Below, piece by piece: positions 12,790 through 24,522 of a DNA stretch of 64,000 bases. Both the position numbers and the translations under genes were made by a program. Each line of letters starts with the position of its first letter. The first letter of the stretch is position 1. This stretch comes from Acanthochromis polyacanthus. Its lineage: Eukaryota > Chordata > Actinopteri > Pomacentridae. Below the pieces are notes generated by a model. That model made no database searches, was not told the origin of the DNA, and saw only the letters and a program-made list of their open reading frames with translations. The stretch is from assembly GCF_021347895.1 (NCBI RefSeq), contig NC_067123.1:40664027-40728026 (forward strand). Reading direction: 5' to 3'.

Positions 12790-13450
12790 TTATTTTATAT
12801 ATTTTTGTTGTTGCTTAATTTTAATTTGGTGGCTTTGTGTCTGTTTCTGGTCATTTGCTATTAATTTACGTTATTATTTTGCATCTTTTAATGGTCGTTT
12901 TGTGTCACATTTTGACATCTTTTGTCATGTTTGCATTTAAACTACCTTGTTTTGTGTCTTTTATGGTCATGTGCATTTCATTTAGGTAGTTTTACAACTT
13001 TTACATCACATTGTGCATCACATTTTTATTGTTTTATAATGTTTTGTGGTCATTTGTGTTTACTTTTGGCAGTTTTACACGTTTTTGTGGCTATTTTGCA
13101 CCACATTTGGTAATTTTACAACAAATGCTTTTAACTTTGGCAATGTTACATTCTTATGTGGTATTTTTGTGTTGCATTTTGGTCAGTTTACATCTGTTTG
13201 TGGTTTGTTACCTTAAATTTTGCTTGTTTTACATCTTTTGGCAGTCATTTTGCATCGCATTTTAATTGTTTTAAAACTTTGTGCAATTTTTTATGGTTGT
13301 TTTCTGTCAACAGTCATTTTGCATCTTACTGGTTGTTTGCATATCACATTAATTGTGTTACTTCTTTTTGTGGTAGTTTTGCTGTCACACTTTTATTGTT
13401 TTACAGCATTTTGTGGTGTCTTTGTGTCACATTTTTGATCAAAAAAGTGA
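12790..13450. repeat. Degenerate T/G-rich tandem repeat
   Basis: Same word set as 10820-11560 (TTTTGTGGTCATTTGTG, CACATTTTGGTCA). Overlapping open frames in two registers both read as Phe/Leu/Cys-rich protein, as expected for repeats and not for a gene. Confidence 0.6.
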
Positions 13451-14610
13451 CCAAAATGGGACAAAAACAGACCACAAACTAGCAAGCTGCATTTAATTTT
13501 GATTTATCGGACAACATTTCTTCAAAAACTTATATCCACTCTGAGTTGTGAATATTTATTCTGCCTTGTCTTGAAGTCTTGAAGCTTTTATTTTGAAGAG
13601 ACGGCCTCGTCATGCCCAGGCTGTTTGTCACTGCATTGACGGAGCAGCTGGTTTTGGTTCTGTTTCCGTTTGGACTAAAATACTCCAGCCGTCCTCCCAC
13701 TCAGCTCCTCATCAGCCAAACCTTCAATAAACACTCTGAGCAACTTTACACACAGCTACAGCCAGATTTATGTGTTAAACTACTCCCTGTTAGAACTGCT
13801 GCATGATTCTTTATTTAATCCATTCATTATTTCTGTAAAATAAATATTTTGTTATATTTGTTCACTTCAACCTATTTTAGTTGTACCTTTAACCTGTCTC
13901 TTTGTGCATAACTTCACTCTCCACAGTTTAAAGCCACAAAAGGTGAAAAGGTGGAGGTTTTAAACTGCTTCAAACATCAGAGCAAAGCGCCTTTAAGTGG
14001 CCGACAGGAAGGAAAGAGGTGGATAAAAACAGAAAACAAAGGAAGGAAGGGGAAACTGTAAATTAAGAGACAGTAAAATTAAAGAAAAAAGAAAAGACAG
14101 ACAATAAAGGTTGAAAAGAGGAGGGTAAAAGGGAAGCAGGGACAGCGAGGTGGAAAAGTTAGAGAGGACTTTAAGGATCTGAAATATTTTCCTGTACACC
14201 TGGAAATAAACAGAAACATTTAGGAAGAGAAGTTCTGATCTTTAGACTGAAGAAGAAATATTTCAGACCCACACAGGTCCAGTCAGTGAACACGGTAACT
14301 CCTGTGTACAAAAGCTTTTATTTTCTCGAGGTGTCCAGACTCATATGGATTTAAGTGACCCATCAGAGGTTTGTTCAAATAAATCTGAAGCTTCTGTTCA
14401 CATTATTAGAACACAGAAGGTCTGAAATACGTTGTGGAAACTGGATCCGTTTTATCTAAAGCACAAAGACAGCAAAGCATCAGAACAGCTCATAGAAAAG
14501 CAGCTTCATCAGATACAGAATAGACCCTGTGCATGATAGCATGTGCTAGTTCCGGTTGAAAAACTCCGGGTGCTACAGTTACTTCCGGTCCTGCTTACAG
14601 CGCTGTCAAA

Positions 14611-14779
14611 ATGGAAGAAACCAGCAGTACACGTTACTTTTCCAGATGCCTAGGCAACTTGCCTAAAATTTCTGTTGACAATGTTTATCGTCTCGTTGAT
14701 GATTTTTCTTCAGCTCCTCAAAGCAAACGGGAAAAGGGATTCAAATTTTATATATCCCAGTACATATATAACTTTGAAG
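14611..14779 (+). pseudogene. First exon of a transposon-encoded protein, remnant
   Basis: ATG at 14611 opens 56 codons (MEETSSTRYFSRCLGNLP at the start, KGFKFYISQYIYNFEG at the end), followed by a good donor GAAG|GTAAGT at 14780. The KGxKFYxxxYIxN pattern recalls the N-terminus of fish SWIM-zinc-finger/YqaJ-nuclease proteins from ISL2EU-type transposons. No continuing exon lies before the element's other end. Confidence 0.5.
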
Positions 14780-15698
14780 GTAAGTGGCATCGCATCCTCC
14801 ATAACTAGCGCTAGCTTAACTGTAGGGCTTCCAAACATGTACCTTATCATTTTATTTTCTGGTATTTATACATTACTATTTTTTGCTTAGTTAGCTACTA
14901 GAATCCACTTTACACTTTAGTCTTTGGTACTTAGCCCGTTGCGCTTCAGTTGCGCTTCAGTGTCCCATCTGCGGTACACTTTGAGATCTGCATAAGCAAG
15001 TTGCTAAATGTCTGAAACTGCAAACGCGATTATACAAACACTATACGCCGATGGAAAGCTTAGATTCTCATGAATCCGCCGGTATAAACAACTTTCAGAT
15101 GTGATTACCACAGCGGGTGAGAAAAACACATTTGTCCGACAAACAACGAATATTCATCCATCCGTTCTCTATACACGGCTTCAACGTACACAGCGCGACT
15201 CACATTTCCAGGTTCATTATTACACACGGATGAAAATATTCCACAAAAAACGGCCATAATCCAACCTTGGACATCCAGACGAAACAAGCCAGTAAACTAT
15301 TTTATCCAAAACATGTCCTGAAGTCGGTATAAAATCCACGAATTAGTCGTTTTCAAGGAAATGCACCTCGTGATGCGCGTCCAATATTCCCTGTATTTCT
15401 CGTCATATTTTTATTTACAAATAGAGTGTTAGCGATTTTTTGTACTGAAAGTGGCTGGAATTGACTGAAGCTTAAAGGGTTAGTCGAGTTCAGCAAGACA
15501 TTTTATATTTGTCATTTTGTTTGAACAAAATGACAAATGCTTGGATTTCCTCTATATTTGATTAGATGTAAAAACGTAATAACAAATGATTGAAGAGTGC
15601 ACGGATTGTTGTTATAGTTTATCAGATATTTGCTGTTTGATCAGTGACTATGCACTAATATTCCCGATCCTCAGCTCAGTGTGAAACATTTTTTTTGT

Positions 15699-15968
15699 CT
15701 AATTTTGGCAATGAGCGCGCAAATGCCAGTCTTTTGGAAAACGGTGAAGGCTTATAGAACCGTTATAAACACCAGAAGCTGAACATAATGGTACACTACA
15801 GTACCTCCCATATCGACCTTGAACACGCTGAAATCTGTTTTTTTGTTTTGCCGAGAAAACAGTGTTTTTCTTTTTTGATTCCATTTTATCCATGCTGCGA
15901 AATAGCCTCCGGAAGGACCTGTAAGCCCCTCCGGTCAGAACCCGGAAGTTAGCATTTTTGACGTGCAC
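15699..15968 (-). pseudogene. Truncated THAP zinc-finger start, transposon remnant
   Basis: Reads inward from the right terminus. GRYCSVPLC, then ISLHRFPKD, is the first half of a THAP domain (first Cys pair and the HRFPKD loop). The frame ends a few residues later, before the second Cys and the zinc-binding His, so the domain is broken. A Lys-rich stretch precedes it; the real start may be one of the internal Met codons. Confidence 0.55.
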
Positions 15969-16049
15969 AGGGTCTATTTACTATTAAAAAGAAAAAAGAA
16001 AACATGCTCATCCACAGAGGTTGTTTAAAAGATTTTTGTAGTTGATTCA

Positions 16050-16640
16050 CATTTAATTTTGGTCATGTTCCATCTCTGTGGTCATTTTGCATCAGATTGT
16101 AGGAATTAAATACCTTTAACGAGGTATTTTGGTCTTTTTTTATGTGTTTTGTGTCTTGTTTGTGGTCATTCTACATTGTATTTACATTATTTTCATCTGT
16201 TGTAGTCAGTTTATGTCATTTTATGTACTTTTATAATCATTTGTTTTAAATTTTGGTGGTCATTTTAGATCTTTTTGTGGTTGGCCTGTGCACATTTTGG
16301 TTGGTTTATAATTCTTTGTGGTTGTTTCATTTAATTCTGGTCATTTACATGTTTTCTGGTCATTTGTATTTTGTCGTCATTTCACATGTTTTCATGTTTG
16401 GTTTTCCTCACATTTTGTTAATTTTATAACGTTTTGCAGTTATTTGGATTTAATTTTAGTCATTCAACATTTTTTCATGTCACATTTTTGACATTTTTTA
16501 TCTTTTTGTGCTCATTTACACAGAATTGTGTGAATTTTACGTAGCTTCGTTGTTGTTTGCAGATAATTTTGGTCAGTTAAATGTTTGAGGTTATCCTGGG
16601 TTACGTTTTGGTCATTTTGTGCCAGACTATCGTGTCTTTG
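16050..16640. repeat. Degenerate T/G-rich tandem repeat
   Basis: TTTTGGTCATTT, TTTGTGGTCATTTTG and similar words, as at 10820-11560, directly to the right of the 14522-15975 element. Confidence 0.55.
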
Positions 16641-16649
16641 TGTTCGTTT

Positions 16650-19600
16650 TTTGTCCAGTCATGGCTGGACTGAAGGTTTCTACGGGAGCAGAGCACTGTC
16701 TGTGAGATACTTCGACTTTTACAGACATGTTTCAGGGAGTCCTCCTGTTAAACTGATGACAATCACTTCAGATGAAGCAGTGTGGATTTAATTAAACAAA
16801 AGAACCTTTCTTGGTGTTTTCAAACCTTTGGGATCTCCTGTATATTAAAATAAAACAGAAAATACAGAAAGCAGGAGGAAGGAAAGCAAACAAAGACAAA
16901 AGCAAAAGTTCAGCAGAAAGAAAAGAGGCAAGAGAACGAGTGAACGTCACGTCTTTTATTCAGTCAATGTAGGAAAATAGATTCACATTAATGTTCTGGC
17001 TTCTGTCCTCCGTCACTCTTCTGTTTCTCTTCACAACAAACAAACAAAACTAAGAGGGCAAAGTAAAGGTGCGTCTCACCGATTATGTTCAAACCAAACC
17101 AGGGAGCATCCAGTTTTTTAGAGTAAAGTGCAAAAGAAAAACAAACACAAAGCCAGCAGGTCACAGGTGAACAGAAAACAAACGTTTAGAGGCGAGAATA
17201 TAGAAAAACCAGACGAACACACGGGGGAACCATGCAGGAAGCCGGCGGCGTCTTCCACAAAGAAAAGAGTTTAAAACATCGTCATAGCAACAGGAAGAAG
17301 AAGAAAATCTGCACATCAACGTCTGTACAACCGTGTGGAACAGCAAAGACACACAGCGACAACAGAAACAAACACTGAGGGAACAAACGGCAGCAAGAAG
17401 CTTCAAACGCTGCTGGACGCCGCCACGGACCGAAACCCAGAGAAAAGCAACACAAAGCTCCCCTCTGCTCCACAGAAACCATCGTTTGTTCAGGAGATAT
17501 AAAAGCCTGAGTGGGTCTGAGGCGGCGACCAGAGCTACGATCACTCCACACCTCCATCACATCAACTGCAGGGTCGACCAGGATCAGCTCCAACGCCTCG
17601 TCATCTCGTCACCGTCGTCCAATCAGCTCCAGACACTCAGCAGATCCAAAACGTGTACTGTTAAGTGCTCAGTTGTTGCTGTTTTTTTAAAAATCTGACA
17701 ATAAATCTGGGAGTTTCTGCATATTATTTTGGATTTTACTAAACTACTTGGTTTTATGTCTTATTTTTACAGAACTATTTCAACTGTTTGTCCTTTAAGG
17801 GTCTGATTTCTGCCCTGTAGGAGCCAAAGTCATGTGGAATTATATCTGTAAAGCATTTAAAGTGTTAACATTTGTTCTATTTGCTGATATTTCATATTAT
17901 ATGTTCAGTGACAGGGGAGCTGAGAGTTTTAAAGAAATGTTTTGCTCTTAATAAGTTATCAGTGAATTTCAGAAACACAAAAATACTTCAGCAAATTAAT
18001 CTATTTAGCGATAAAGAAGTAAATTAAACTGGATCCAGAGATTTATTCAGATATTATCCAGAAAAATCCAGAACATCTTATTTGTGTCTGCATCTGTTTT
18101 TATCTCTGCTACATCGATAAATGATGACTTTAATTATCCATCACATTATTTGAAATGTTTACCATCACATTAAGCCTGGAAGACCCAAATATAGAAAAAA
18201 AGAGAATAAAATAAATAAAACTAAAACACATAATAATTATATATAGACTACCAGTCGAAAGTTTGGGCACACTAAAAATAAAATCAATAATATTACAATA
18301 TTTTTTAAATATATTTCAGTGTATATACATAAATATATAAACCCAAATATAGAAAAAAATATATGTAGAAATAATAATAAATAAAACTGATGCTGTATTT
18401 TTGTGGCTTTTACAGGCGTAAGCTGTTGGACTGAGTCTGTGGACTTCAATTTACTTTATCTGCTCTATTATTCTTATTCACGTTCTTCTGAAGGCTTAAT
18501 AAAGGTTGAATGAATTTATATATATAAACATGTATATATATATATATATATATATATAAATGATTTTATTTCCCTTGTTGGAATCCACAGCTGAATGACT
18601 GACCTGTTCTAAATATCATACATGAGGAGACTTTAAAAGGAAAAAGAGAAATATTCAGTACAAAAGTCTTGGATGAGTCTGAGCTGTTGGAACGACGTTA
18701 AAAGCTGCTCTGACAAATAACGTTATAAAAACATTTCTTTAGTCATTCTACCGACTAATTCAGATGTTTAAGGTAAAACCGACTGCACCTTTAAACAGAT
18801 CCGTGACAGGAAGTGACATCAGAGAACGTTGTGTCCTGGAGTCTGATCCGTCAGGTCGACTCACCGCTACCCGAATCTCGATCCTTTATCTTTGATTATC
18901 TGACCCGTTTCTGTTTGTTTGTTTGAGCACCGTGGCTCCACAGTGAAAGATTCACACAAACACCTCAACCTCGATATCCAGTTCACCATGCTGGGCTGGA
19001 CTGGACCAAACTGGGCCAAAGTGGACCAAAGTGGAAGTTTTATTGCATTCACTGACTTGTTCTAAATCATTTTTTAGGTCTTAACTGTCAAAGTTCTGTT
19101 GATTTGTCCTGATGTTTTTAAGAGGTTCTACAGGAAACTCCAGACATCAGGTTCTGCCAGTCGGTTCAACAGATCTGAGTCTTCATCTCACTTCCTGTTC
19201 TTCTGGATCTTGACCTTCAGAGAGCTGCCGACTGTTCAGGCTTCTTCCAAGTGTTCAAACAACTGAGAATCCACATCCAGTTGTTCCAGTTTAGCAACGA
19301 ACCGAGCAAAACTGGAGTTTACAGCAACGCAGTGAATCTTTCAGTTTCTTAAGGATTTATCCATTCAGGCGAAAGTTACAACTAAAACACGCTGAGACAA
19401 ACCAGTTTCCAAACTCCTTCAGTAACTTCACTGCACACATCCAGTTACTGCGATCAGATCAATCCTCTAAAAGATCACAGCATCCTGAAGGAACTCTCCA
19501 TGTTTTACTGGCCCAGTTAAACCAGTTTAGCTTCAAACTGGAGCCCAGTCTCCATCAATAACTTGCTATGAACCATTCCGCAAACATGACTTAAAAAACA

Positions 19601-22600
19601 ATCCTGAACTTGCAGATTCTTCCAGTTTCTGAACGAGACTCCACACCTACGAGTCTTCGTGGATCTTTATCAGATCTTCTCCTTCCAAATATTTCTACAA
19701 CTAAAGGCAGCTGTCGACGTCCAGAAGGCCCAGTACACCCAGTTACAAAGAAAAACTGGGTAAAACCGGGTTCCATGTCCACAAAAGTCTTTTTTAAACC
19801 TTTGTCCACAGGGAACATTGCAGATGGTCCAAAGTGAGTCCTCATAACACCCAAATCCAACCGAACCATTTTCAAACTCCTTCTAGTTTCAGTTTGACCA
19901 GTTTAGTCCAGTTTAATCCAGCAGATCCTACGGGGGCAAACAGCTATCTGATATTTATACGTAAACTGTAGACCCCCAAAAGCAACATTTCACTTTGAGT
20001 CCAGGTCTCAGATCAGATCTGAATCCAGTATCATCTAGTCTGAGTTCCTGTACCGGTGTCAGACATCACTGCACCTTCTAACCAAAATAAGAACATCTGG
20101 AATTTGTCCCAAAATCATGAGAACGATGTTGAGTCACAGCAACTTGTTGGACAACCTGGCAGGAAACGTTGTCCAGAGAGTTGCTTTAGGGTCTTTGTTT
20201 TCAGTCCAGACTACCAACTATTGAGTCAGCATCGCACAGTTCTGAGTCATGATCACTAACTACAAGGTCAGGACCACCAAAGTCCTAAGTTAGGACCAAC
20301 AAGTACCAGTTTAAGACGACCAAAATCCGGTCCTTTCATCAGTCAAGACCAACAAGTCCAGAGTCAAGTTCAAACAGAGATTGTCAAATCTTTAAACAGT
20401 CCGAACAACAAGCCAATCACCAAGTCTCAAGCTAAGACTAACAAAGTTGGAGTTATGCTGGAATCAAGACCAACAAGTCCCAAGTCAACACCAGCAGGTT
20501 CCAGACTGAGTCCAAGTTTAACCAGTTGTGTCGTCTAACAGGAACTTCAACAACTTTTCCAATGTCAGAAGCAACAAGTCAAGTTAAAAACAAGTTTTAA
20601 ATCAATTCCTAAAGTCACATCAAGACCCAGTAAAGTCCAAGTCCTCAACCTTGACAAACATTTAGATCCCGTTTGGCTGCTGGATTGAAATTAACAGTGG
20701 ATTTTCTGCACATTTAAGGTACAGTCTCTAAGTTTTGGGGGTCTGATTAAAGCCACTGGACTCAGTAAACACCTCCTTCTGGCTGCTGTAAATAAAAACA
20801 CCCAACAAAGTGAAATGTTGCTTCAACCAGCTCGTCTCTCCACTCCAGTTACTGCGACGTTAATATAACACAACGTATTTTATTTATACTGCTAAACTCT
20901 CTGCTCATCTCTTTAAACAAGGATTATTATTATTTTGACCAAATGTCTGCCATAAAAATAAAGCCGACGCGGCCGGTCAGCTTCTTGCCGAATGCAAGCA
21001 TAAAGCAGAATGTTTACATCACTCATAAATACTCAATGTATGTTTTCAATGCATATAACAATAAATCCATAACATACACAGACTTCCTCTCGTTTTAGAT
21101 TCAACAGTGCAACATTAGTTCTGTGTGAACAGAACAGCGGAGGCTTGGCGGTTAAAGGGACTCCGTTTTGTTTTTCCACCAGGTGGAAACGTTTTGGCAC
21201 TTCACATAAAAAACCACTTCCAGCTGTACGAGTGCTCCTTTAATTACAAATTGTGGGCGAGCCTTTAGACCAAACTGTGCTAAAGCTCACGTTCCCATCA
21301 TGCAACGTTTTAACAGTCAGAATTTTTCAGCGTCCCTTTAACTGACCTGAAGCGCTCGTTGTCACAGGACGGAGGGAAACGACGGCACACACTCAGCATT
21401 CACACCAGCAGACAGGGCTTTATACAGGAGGACACAGCGAGGACACGTCCTGCCGTCTGTAGCACCAACGATGAAGAAGGCGTCCTCACATGGAGCGGGA
21501 CGCCGTTCAGCAGAGGCAAAGAAGAAAACCTCAGCAATGTGACATTTCCATGACGACCGAGAACCAAACGCCTCCGTCAGCAACCGACAGAGAAGAGGAA
21601 GCAGACGTTCCTGCTGCTCCTCAGCTACCACTTAAATCCACGTTATTTAGAAGGACTGCAACCTATCTGAGGGTATTTTAATTCTAAATATTTTCTGGAT
21701 TAACTGACTGATTACTTAGTCAATGAAAAACAACTGTCACACATCTGGATTAAACCTGACAAAATAATTCCAACATTTACAGTCATGTTAGACCATGAAA
21801 ACACAAATTCTCTCCTTTGAGAGTGAATATTTTGCTTTTTACATCTTAAAAACATATTTAATAATTCAGTAACTCAGGTAAACTGCTGCAGGCTCATTTT
21901 CTGTCAGTGATTAATTGATTAATTGTTGCAGCTCTGATTTAGCTGAACGACAGAAAATCAGTTGTCAACTATTCTGATAACAAATTATTTCATTTTTAAA
22001 TGAATAAATATTTCAGCAGAATATTGGAATCACACTTTTTACCATTTGATGAAACAAAACACTTAAAAGATAATCGGAATATATAATTTTTTACCATTTG
22101 ATGGAATAAAACCCCTAAAAAACAATCACAATAATAAAATCTATTTTTTAACCAATTGATGGAACAAAATAATCAAAAAATTATCAGAATAACAAAATCT
22201 TTTTTCAACATTTGATTCTAACAAAACACTCAAAATAATCAGAATATTTACTAACTGTGATGACAAACTTCAATTCAATGCAAATTATTTGTAATGTTAA
22301 TTAATCTTAATACTATATGGATCAGTAGATGGATTTTTTATACATCCATTGTCAGTGCTGATCACCTGCTCATCAACCAATAAATCAATCAGCTGTTTAA
22401 GCTTTAACTTCCACTGAAGGGGCAGTTTTTAAATGACCTCTTCCAGAATAAATGACACTGAAAACAAAAACTAAAATAAACTTGAAAGCTGGTAAAAGTT
22501 AAAGAGTTTCATTTTCAAGATGTCTGTTACTGTTACACAGTGATTTATTTCCAAAATAAGAGCTTGTGTTTGTATTTTGGCTCTTTTATTTTGATATCTT

Positions 22601-23220
22601 GATTGCTGCTTTGAACTCTAAAGCTTCTCCTGCTGCAGAAGAACTGTTGGGTTTCCACTTTTCAGATTTGTTTTGAGTAAAGAACCGATCTGAGGACGAG
22701 GCGGATGGACGTCAGCGTGGTCGTGTCACATTGCTGATGTGGCATCATCATGAAAAGGTGGCAGAAATTAGTGCAAAGGGCGCATGGCGACACACAGCGA
22801 CAGCGAGGCCGCTACCAGGCTGTCCGAGGTGCTACAGGAGCTAATTCTACACGAACACTGAGGTTTACTGCATGTTAATGTGTGCTAGCGCTACGTGGCG
22901 GTAACTTGGTGCTTTGCTCTTTGTGTCTGAGCTGAAGGATGAACTCTGGTCGGGTTCAGCACAGCAACACAAACCATCTCCTGAGGAACTCACGTTTATC
23001 TTCCAGCGGGTTTGGCTGATTGAACTCTGAATGGATGACAGAGTTTTAGACGCTGTCGGTCTGTTTGGATCATCAGGACCAGGTGTCAACATCTGTGGGA
23101 CTCAGAATGTGCTTTCAGAATTAAAATCTAACTCTTGTTTTTAGCCAGATCTTTAACCGATCATGAGAGAATATTTAAAATTGATTAAAGCGTCAGGAAG
23201 AAACTTAAATTCTCTGGTTT
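16650..23220. other. Gene-free stretch between pi4kb and rfx5
   Basis: No open frame with recognisable similarity on either strand. It may include the distal 3' UTR of rfx5, which has no obvious poly(A) signal close to its stop. It contains a (TA)n tract at 18533-18559, a degenerate GACCAACAAGTCC-type repetition at about 20250-20640, and an AT-rich degenerate repeat at 22030-22250. Confidence 0.5.
22030..22250. repeat. Degenerate tandem repeat, unit about 60-70 bp
   Basis: Four approximate copies of ACCATTTGATGGAACAAAAC followed by A-rich sequence and ATCAGAAT. Confidence 0.6.
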
Positions 23221-23224
23221 TCCC

Positions 23225-23600
23225 CAGTTTAAGCTGCAGGAGGCAGAAAACTGGAGGAAAAAACAGAATTTAAGTTTCCTCCTGTCATCCTTCTTTTCTA
23301 GACCTAAAAAAGCTACAGGTCAACATTAATTTGTGGCTTTACCCAAGATTTTAACACTCAGATTCTTCCATCTAACCAGCCTTTGTTGCTTTAAATATTC
23401 TCAACTCAAGACCTTTTGTTTGTGATAAATAAAAGGTCCTGAGTTGAGAATATTTAAAGCAACAAAGGCTGGTTAGATGGAAGAATCTGAGAGTTAAAAT
23501 CTCGGATGAAGTCTAGAAAAGAAGGGAGATGAAGGAGTGACAGGAGGGAACTCAAATTCTGTGTTTTCCTCCAGTTTTCTGCCTCCTGCAGCTCAAACTG
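23225..23600. repeat. Large foldback (inverted repeat)
   Basis: The left arm starts CAGTTTAAGCTGCAGGAGG and the right arm ends with its near reverse complement (CCTCCTGCAGCTCAAACTG). Arms of about 190 bp are nearly complementary, including CCATCTAACCAGCC against GGCTGGTTAGATGG, around a 13-nt loop at 23418-23430. There is no coding capacity. It could be a foldback MITE or the result of an inverted duplication. A transcript would form a long hairpin. Confidence 0.85.
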
Positions 23601-24522
23601 CAGTAGCTTAATTTAAATGGTAAAAATAACAATTTGTGATCAGTGTTAGAGCTGAAATTATTTTAAAAGATAAAAAAAAGACCTCAGAGTAATAATTATT
23701 TCAACGGACACCTGAGTCCTGCTGATTGGACAAACAGACCCGACATTTGGTGTTTCTGACTCTGATCAACTTCAAGTAAAATAATTTTAGAATTTCCAAT
23801 TTACTGTTGTCGACCAACAAATGTTTTTGACAAGCCGAGAGTAATAAATAAAGTCTCCTTTGAATGAATCTAATTCTGCAGGAGATGGCTCGTTTTACAG
23901 GATATGATATTTAGAGTGATTTAGATTTTTCTCTTTCGAACTCACACACCATCAGAAACACAAAACCAACACACATAAAAACACAAAGCTGTTTAGAACA
24001 GAGGAGCCGAGTGTCGGTCCACCTTCACTGCGTTTCTTCTTGGCTGTAAGGAGGTGAAGCGACGCTGGGCTCCGTTAAAGAGGTTTTTCATATTTAGCAC
24101 AGAGAACCTTCACAAGGCTCTGACCCGTAAGTACCTACTGGATCTACCCACTCCACCTGATCCAACACTGGACTCATGTTCCTCCTCTCCCCTCCCCTCC
24201 TTCCTTCATCTTTTCTTTATCTGTGTTATTTTCTGATGTGAAGCGAAGCAGCAGACGACCAAAGACAGGAGGAGGCGAGGCAGGAAGTAGTGAAGGAAGG
24301 AGGAGGACGGTGAGGAGCTGCAGGCGACACACACACAGACACACATGCAGGTTTAACAGCATCCAGTCTGTTTCCATGGCGATGGAAGGACAACGTGGTG
24401 ACGTTTTGGCTTCATTTATCCTCCTGGATTGGCTCTCTGCTGACGCCAATCTGGGATTTCCACCAACGGAGAAAAGGAGAGGCGGGGGGGAGGGTCTGCT
24501 GCAGGTAAAGCTGATAAAAACA

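Larger units (their letters stand above)
14522..15975. mobile_element. Internally deleted DNA transposon with convergent gene remnants (ISL2EU-like)
   Basis: The terminal inverted repeats read AGACCCTGTGCA at both ends, followed by further similarity (TGCTAGTTCCGG on the left, TGCTAACTTCCGGG on the inverted right). An AT dinucleotide flanks each end (14520-14521 and 15976-15977). Inside, a gene start reads inward from the left (14611-14779, plus) and a THAP-type start reads inward from the right (15968-15699, minus). The AT duplication and two convergent genes, one THAP-bearing and one resembling fish SWIM/YqaJ proteins, fit the ISL2EU group as I remember it. The transposase catalytic region is absent, so the copy is non-autonomous. 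Confidence 0.7.

Noticed and set aside
15105..15287. 60-codon minus-strand frame inside the transposon
   Set aside because: No similarity to THAP, SWIM or transposase domains; lies in the residual interior of a deleted element.
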